From SIG607 sp045537575 (lineage in GTDB: Bacteria; Bacillota; Clostridia; Oscillospirales; Acutalibacteraceae), in contig JAZSPU010000033.1 of NCBI GenBank assembly GCA_045537575.1, forward strand, positions 1-63,674: a DNA stretch of 63,674 nucleotides. The letters run 5' to 3'. Position 1 is the stretch's first letter. Each line of letters starts with the position of its first letter. Both the position numbers and the translations under genes were made by a program. Under the pieces are notes generated by a model. The model worked only from the letters and a program-made list of their open reading frames with translations, was not told the origin of the DNA and made no database searches. This document shows positions 60,008-63,674 of this stretch, one piece after another.

Positions 60008-61117
60008 ATGAAACTAGGTATTGTAGGACTTCCCAACGTGGGAAAATCCACATTATTTAACGCTATTACAAATGCAGGGGCACAGTCAGCTAACTTCCCC
60101 TTTTGTACTATTGAACCTAACGTAGGCGTAGTTGCCGTTCCCGACAAACGTTTGGACGTTTTAAGAGATATGTACACAGAAGGCGCAAAGGTGCCCCCTG
60201 TTGTTCCCGCTATTATTGAATTTGTGGATATTGCAGGTCTTGTTAAGGGCGCTTCCAAGGGTGAAGGTCTGGGCAACAAGTTCCTTGCAAATATAAGAGA
60301 GGTTGACGCAATAGTTCACGTTGTAAGATGTTTTGAAAATGAGAACATCATTCACGTTGAAGGTAGTATTGATCCCCTTCGCGATATTGAAACCATTGAC
60401 CTTGAGCTTATATTCTCGGATATGGAAATGGTTGAAAGAAGAATTGCAAAAACCACAAAGGATTTAAAGGGCAATAAATCTTTGCAGAGCGAACTGGATT
60501 TCCTTAAAAAGCTTTACGCTCATTTAGAAAGCGGAAAGAGCGCAAGAAGTCTTTCTTTAAGTGACGAAGAGCAGGAAATTTTAAATACTGTTTTCCTTCT
60601 TACCTCAAAGCCCATTATTTATGCCGCAAACTTAAGTGAAGAGGATTTCTCGGGCAAGGCTCCTGAAGATAATCCCCATTTCTTAAAGGTTAAGGAACTG
60701 GCCACTAAGGAAGGCGCAGAGGTGCTCCCCATTTGCGCGCAGATGGAAGCGGATATTGCCGATATGACAGCAGAAGAAAAGGAAATGTTTTTAAGCGATC
60801 TTGGTCTTGACGCTTCGGGACTTGACCGTCTTATTCAGAAAAGCTACAGCCTTTTGGGACTTATTTCCTATCTTACCGCAGGTGAAAAGGAAGTAAGAGC
60901 ATGGACCATAAAGAAGGAGACAAAAGCTCCTCAGGCTGCAGGAAAAATCCACTCTGACTTTGAAAGAGGCTTTATCAGAGCTCAGATTATTGCCTTTAGC
61001 GACCTTGAAAGTTGCGGTTCCCTTGCTAACGCACGTACAAAAGGACTGGTAAGAACCGAAGGCAAAGAATATGTTATGCAGGACGGTGACGTAGTTGAAT
61101 TCCTCTTTAATGTATAA
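60008..61117 (+). CDS. ychF: Redox-regulated ATPase YchF (Obg-family)
   Basis: Ribosome-associated P-loop NTPase that prefers ATP. The family start MKLGIVGLPNVGKSTLFNAI begins at the ATG at 60008, preceded by GGAGG; an ATG at 59993 is in frame but overlaps that site. The 369 residues show G1 (above), NFPFCTIEPN, FVDIAGLVKGASKGEGLGNK, the coiled-coil insertion and a C-terminal TGS domain (about 280-369) with IHSDFERGFIRAQI and YVMQDGDVVEFLFNV. It leads a plus-strand cluster. Confidence 0.97.
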   Translation: MKLGIVGLPNVGKSTLFNAITNAGAQSANFPFCTIEPNVGVVAVPDKRLDVLRDMYTEGAKVPPVVPAIIEFVDIAGLVKGASKGEGLGNKFLANIREVDAIVHVVRCFENENIIHVEGSIDPLRDIETIDLELIFSDMEMVERRIAKTTKDLKGNKSLQSELDFLKKLYAHLESGKSARSLSLSDEEQEILNTVFLLTSKPIIYAANLSEEDFSGKAPEDNPHFLKVKELATKEGAEVLPICAQMEADIADMTAEEKEMFLSDLGLDASGLDRLIQKSYSLLGLISYLTAGEKEVRAWTIKKETKAPQAAGKIHSDFERGFIRAQIIAFSDLESCGSLANARTKGLVRTEGKEYVMQDGDVVEFLFNV

Positions 61118-61742
61118 AAGATTAGTTAAAATTTTATGTTTTGTCTGCGTTTTGGTTTTAGTTTCAAGCACTCTTTGCGCCTGTTCTAAAGAGGCCGTTT
61201 ACAGAATTGATTCTTTTAACTGGATAAACGAAGAAAACACAGGTGTAAAAACCACATATACCTATACCTCGGACAGCAAACCCGAAACCATTATGGTTGA
61301 ATATCCTTTTTCTTATGAAGAAGGATATACCGATAATTTCACATACAACAAACGGGGTACCCTTACAGCTGTTACAAGAACCTTTAATTCCGGTTCCGTT
61401 CTCACCTATACCGCCGACAAAATAACAAATTATAAGTATATTCTTTATGATAAAGATGAAAAAGAATATCTTACTATTATTTTTGACCACAGCGGATTTA
61501 TAGTATCCTACAGATATACGAACGGTTATATTACCGAATACGGTTTTTCTTATGATGAAAGCGGAAAGCCTGTTGCTATGAAGCAGCTTAACGTAAATCC
61601 TTCGGGCAGTAACAGAACCGTTGACTATATTGCCCGTTTCACAGACGAAAACACCTACCGTCTTTATGCTTCTACAGACGAAAAAGATGAAAATGATGAA
61701 TATTACGAGGTCAAATTTCAAAAGATAGAAGTGAAAGGTTGA
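61110..61742 (+). CDS. Predicted lipoprotein of unknown function
   Basis: A 210-residue exported protein. The signal peptide YKRLVKILCFVCVLVLVSST ends at a lipobox-like LCAC with the acylated cysteine about residue 24. The mature part is beta-rich with YD-like repeats (YTYTSDSKPETI, FTYNKRGTLTAVTRTFNSG, FSYDESGKPVAM), similar in rhythm to RHS/YD-repeat sequences. The ATG at 61110 overlaps the ychF stop by 8 nt and lacks a strong ribosome site, so coupled translation is likely; a TTG at 61095 is less plausible. Confidence 0.75.
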   Translation: MYKRLVKILCFVCVLVLVSSTLCACSKEAVYRIDSFNWINEENTGVKTTYTYTSDSKPETIMVEYPFSYEEGYTDNFTYNKRGTLTAVTRTFNSGSVLTYTADKITNYKYILYDKDEKEYLTIIFDHSGFIVSYRYTNGYITEYGFSYDESGKPVAMKQLNVNPSGSNRTVDYIARFTDENTYRLYASTDEKDENDEYYEVKFQKIEVKG

Positions 61743-61746
61743 TTTT

Positions 61747-62466
61747 ATGCCACTTTACTATCCTTACTATTATTATGGTTTTGATTTTAGTAATCCTCTA
61801 TACGCTTTTTCACTAGTGCTTTTAATTATCGCACTTATTATTACCGCCGTTGCTCAGGTAAAGGTTAAATCCACCTTTGCAAAATACAGCAAGGCTACCA
61901 CCGTTCTTACGGGAGCTCAGGCGGCAGAAAAGCTTCTTGCAAGTCAAGGGGTTACAAATGTAAAAATTGAACGTGTAAGCGGAAATCTTACCGACCACTT
62001 TGACCCCCGCACAAACGTTATAAGACTAAGCGAAGCAGTTTACGATAAAAACACAGTTGCTGCTGTAGGGGTTGCCTGTCACGAAGCAGGTCACGCGCTT
62101 CAATACGCAACGGGATATTCCCCAATTAAGCTTAGAAATGCTATTGTGCCCATAACCCGTTTTGGTTCGGTTTTGGCTATGCCGCTTATACTTTTAGGCT
62201 TTATTTTCGCACCCTTTTTAGCAAGTCTGGGTGTTGCTTTTTATGCTTTATCCACACTGTTTCAGCTTATCACCCTGCCCGTTGAATTCAATGCTTCAAG
62301 AAGGGCAATTTCCATTATAAGAGATTACAGCATTTTATATGATGACTCAGAAATCAGCGGCGCAAAAAGGGTACTCGGTGCCGCCGCTATGACATATCTG
62401 GGTGCATTACTTGCATCTTTAGCGCAACTTTTACGTCTTATTTCAATAGTTAACAGAAGAAGATAA
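61747..62466 (+). CDS. YugP-type membrane zinc metallopeptidase
   Basis: The 239-residue membrane protein has an N-terminal helix (about 14-38), the zinc motif VACHEAGHALQYATGY (HEAGH), two further helices (about 133-180) and a final helix near the C terminus, matching the YugP/PF04298 family. The tyrosine-rich start (PLYYPYYYYGFDFSNP) is typical. Its physiological substrate is unknown. It lies 4 nt after the lipoprotein gene and 12 nt before alr. Confidence 0.93.
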   Translation: MPLYYPYYYYGFDFSNPLYAFSLVLLIIALIITAVAQVKVKSTFAKYSKATTVLTGAQAAEKLLASQGVTNVKIERVSGNLTDHFDPRTNVIRLSEAVYDKNTVAAVGVACHEAGHALQYATGYSPIKLRNAIVPITRFGSVLAMPLILLGFIFAPFLASLGVAFYALSTLFQLITLPVEFNASRRAISIIRDYSILYDDSEISGAKRVLGAAAMTYLGALLASLAQLLRLISIVNRRR

Positions 62467-62478
62467 AGAGGTTTTTTT

Positions 62479-63594
62479 ATGGCTTTTTTGCATCGCACCT
62501 GGGCGGAAATCAGCGTTTCTGCTTTGGTACATAATTTTAAAACAATTAAAGACAGTGCTAAAAACAGCAAACTTATGGCGGTTGTTAAAGCGGATGCCTA
62601 CGGTCACGGCACCGAAACGGTTATCCCTGCTTTACTTTATGCCGGAGCAGATTGCTTTGCCGTTTCCAACATTGATGAAGCTGAGGAATTAAGAAGGCTT
62701 GGAGTAGAATATCCTATACTTATTTTGGGATATACCCCTCCCGAAGCCGCTTTTCGTCTTGCCGAAAACGACATTATACAGACCGTTTACGATAAGGCTT
62801 TTGCCGAAAAGCTATCCTTTCACGCAAAGCAGTCAGGATGCTCAGTTAAGGCGCATATAAAGCTTGACACCGGTATGGGAAGAATAGGCTTTGACTGCAG
62901 AAGCGATAAGCTGATGGGAATTAAGGATGCTCTTTATTGTCTTAACCTTGACGGCATTTCCTACGAGGGAGTTTTCACTCATTTTTCAAGCGCCGATACA
63001 AGCGAAGATTATACAGATAAGCAATACAGCCGTTTTATAAAAGCGTGTGAAATTATTAAAGAAAATTGCAAAGATATAAAAACAGTTCATTGCTGTAACT
63101 CAGCAGGACTTTTACTGCACAAGGATAAACACTCCGCCCTTTGCCGTCCCGGTGTAATTTTATATGGACTTTCTCCCGACAAAGATATGACCTATGGTGA
63201 AGAGCTTATTCCCGTTATGACTCTTAAAAGTGTTGTTTCTATGGTTAAAGAGGTAGAAAAGGACACCTTTATAAGCTACGGCAGAACCTTTAAGAGTAGT
63301 GATAAAATGAAAATTGCCACCGTTTCGGTAGGCTATGCCGACGGCTATCCCAGAGCCCTTTCGAATATAGGCGAGGTTATTATAAAGGGACAAAAAGCCA
63401 AAATCGTCGGCAGAGTCTGTATGGACCAGATTACAGTTGACGTAAGCCATATTGAAAATGTGGAAATCGGCGACGAGGTTATACTTTTCGGAAAAGACCT
63501 TCCCGTTGACACTCTAGCCCAAAAGGTTGGCACAATTAACTACGAAATCGTATGCGGTATATCAAAACGCGTACCCCGTATTAAAGTAGATTAA
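62479..63594 (+). CDS. alr: Alanine racemase
   Basis: PLP enzyme that supplies D-alanine for the wall. The 371 residues show the TIM-barrel start RTWAEISVSALVHNF, the PLP lysine in AVVKADAYGHG (about Lys36), the substrate loop IKLDTGMGRIGFDC, CCNSAGLL, the RPGVILYGLSP segment and the catalytic tyrosine in FISYGRTFKS; VGRVCMDQITVD completes the C-terminal domain. Single gene at the end of the plus-strand cluster, followed by a terminator. Confidence 0.97.
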   Translation: MAFLHRTWAEISVSALVHNFKTIKDSAKNSKLMAVVKADAYGHGTETVIPALLYAGADCFAVSNIDEAEELRRLGVEYPILILGYTPPEAAFRLAENDIIQTVYDKAFAEKLSFHAKQSGCSVKAHIKLDTGMGRIGFDCRSDKLMGIKDALYCLNLDGISYEGVFTHFSSADTSEDYTDKQYSRFIKACEIIKENCKDIKTVHCCNSAGLLLHKDKHSALCRPGVILYGLSPDKDMTYGEELIPVMTLKSVVSMVKEVEKDTFISYGRTFKSSDKMKIATVSVGYADGYPRALSNIGEVIIKGQKAKIVGRVCMDQITVDVSHIENVEIGDEVILFGKDLPVDTLAQKVGTINYEIVCGISKRVPRIKVD

Positions 63595-63601
63595 ATTAAG
63601 C

Positions 63602-63640
63602 AAAATCGGAGGTTTTCTTTTTTAAAACTTCCGATTTTTT
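63602..63640 (+). terminator. Terminator after alr
   Basis: AAATCGGAGGTTTT pairs with AAAACTTCCGATTT (one mismatch) and is followed by a T run. The remaining bases to the window end are AT-rich with no feature seen. Confidence 0.9.
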
Positions 63641-63674
63641 TATTTATAAAAATATTTTGTCACAAAATGAGCGT

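Overview
The window looks like chromosomal DNA from a low-GC Gram-positive bacterium of class Clostridia (Bacillota). The evidence is an S10 ribosomal-protein operon in the usual order, a T-box leader, HprK, WhiA, ThyX, NiaR, a type-3 ProRS, MltG and VanW-like proteins, AGGAGG ribosome binding sites, and TTGACA-17-TATAAT promoters. Genus cannot be fixed from this window. No prophage, transposase, CRISPR array or rRNA was seen. Most genes are on the minus strand.

Layout. 1-5.7 kb: S10 operon (rpsJ-rplC-rplD-rplW-rplB-rpsS-rplV-rpsC-rplP-rpmC-rpsQ-rplN, the last cut by the window edge), read from one promoter through a structured leader of about 250 nt. 5.85-7.83 kb: an Lrp-type regulator and a class I aminotransferase behind a T-box. 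7.8-14 kb: murD, two tandem M42 aminopeptidases, a GNAT protein, a PLP-dependent methionine gamma-lyase-like protein and an unknown protein. 14-18.9 kb: putP, a TetR regulator, an unlisted 57-residue membrane protein, acpP, proS and a small coiled-coil membrane protein. 18.9-25.6 kb: a dense hairpin array, a VanW-family protein and a 1,524-residue secreted SGNH esterase with jelly-roll modules. 25.6-30.1 kb: mgsA, an AEC transporter, an O-antigen-ligase-like protein and an unclassified alpha/alpha-barrel protein. 30.2-33.8 kb: the NAD de novo operon nadA-nadB-nadC with its repressor niaR.

33.9-35.3 kb is repeat-rich: a mosaic hairpin repeat, an XRE regulator plus membrane protein bounded by imperfect direct repeats, and tRNA-Ser(GGA). 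35.3-43 kb is one tightly overlapping operon: alaS-HIT-PRTase-comEC-holA-rnmV-WYL. 43-49 kb: thyX-tmk-DJ-1-mltG-U32-PBP. A PRPP-synthetase-like gene diverges from it. 50.4-59.9 kb: hprK-glcK, then murB-whiA-dnaE followed by an unusual HPr-kinase-like/signal-peptidase fusion and an acyltransferase-domain protein. 60-63.6 kb (plus strand): ychF, a lipoprotein, a YugP-type metalloprotease and alr.

The most notable items are the T-box in front of a regulator/aminotransferase pair, the HprK-like/S26 fusion, the back-to-back hairpin array at 18.94-19.13 kb, the direct-repeat-bounded XRE module, the hidden 57-residue ORF beside a TetR gene, and a PBP whose start codon lies inside a terminator-like hairpin.
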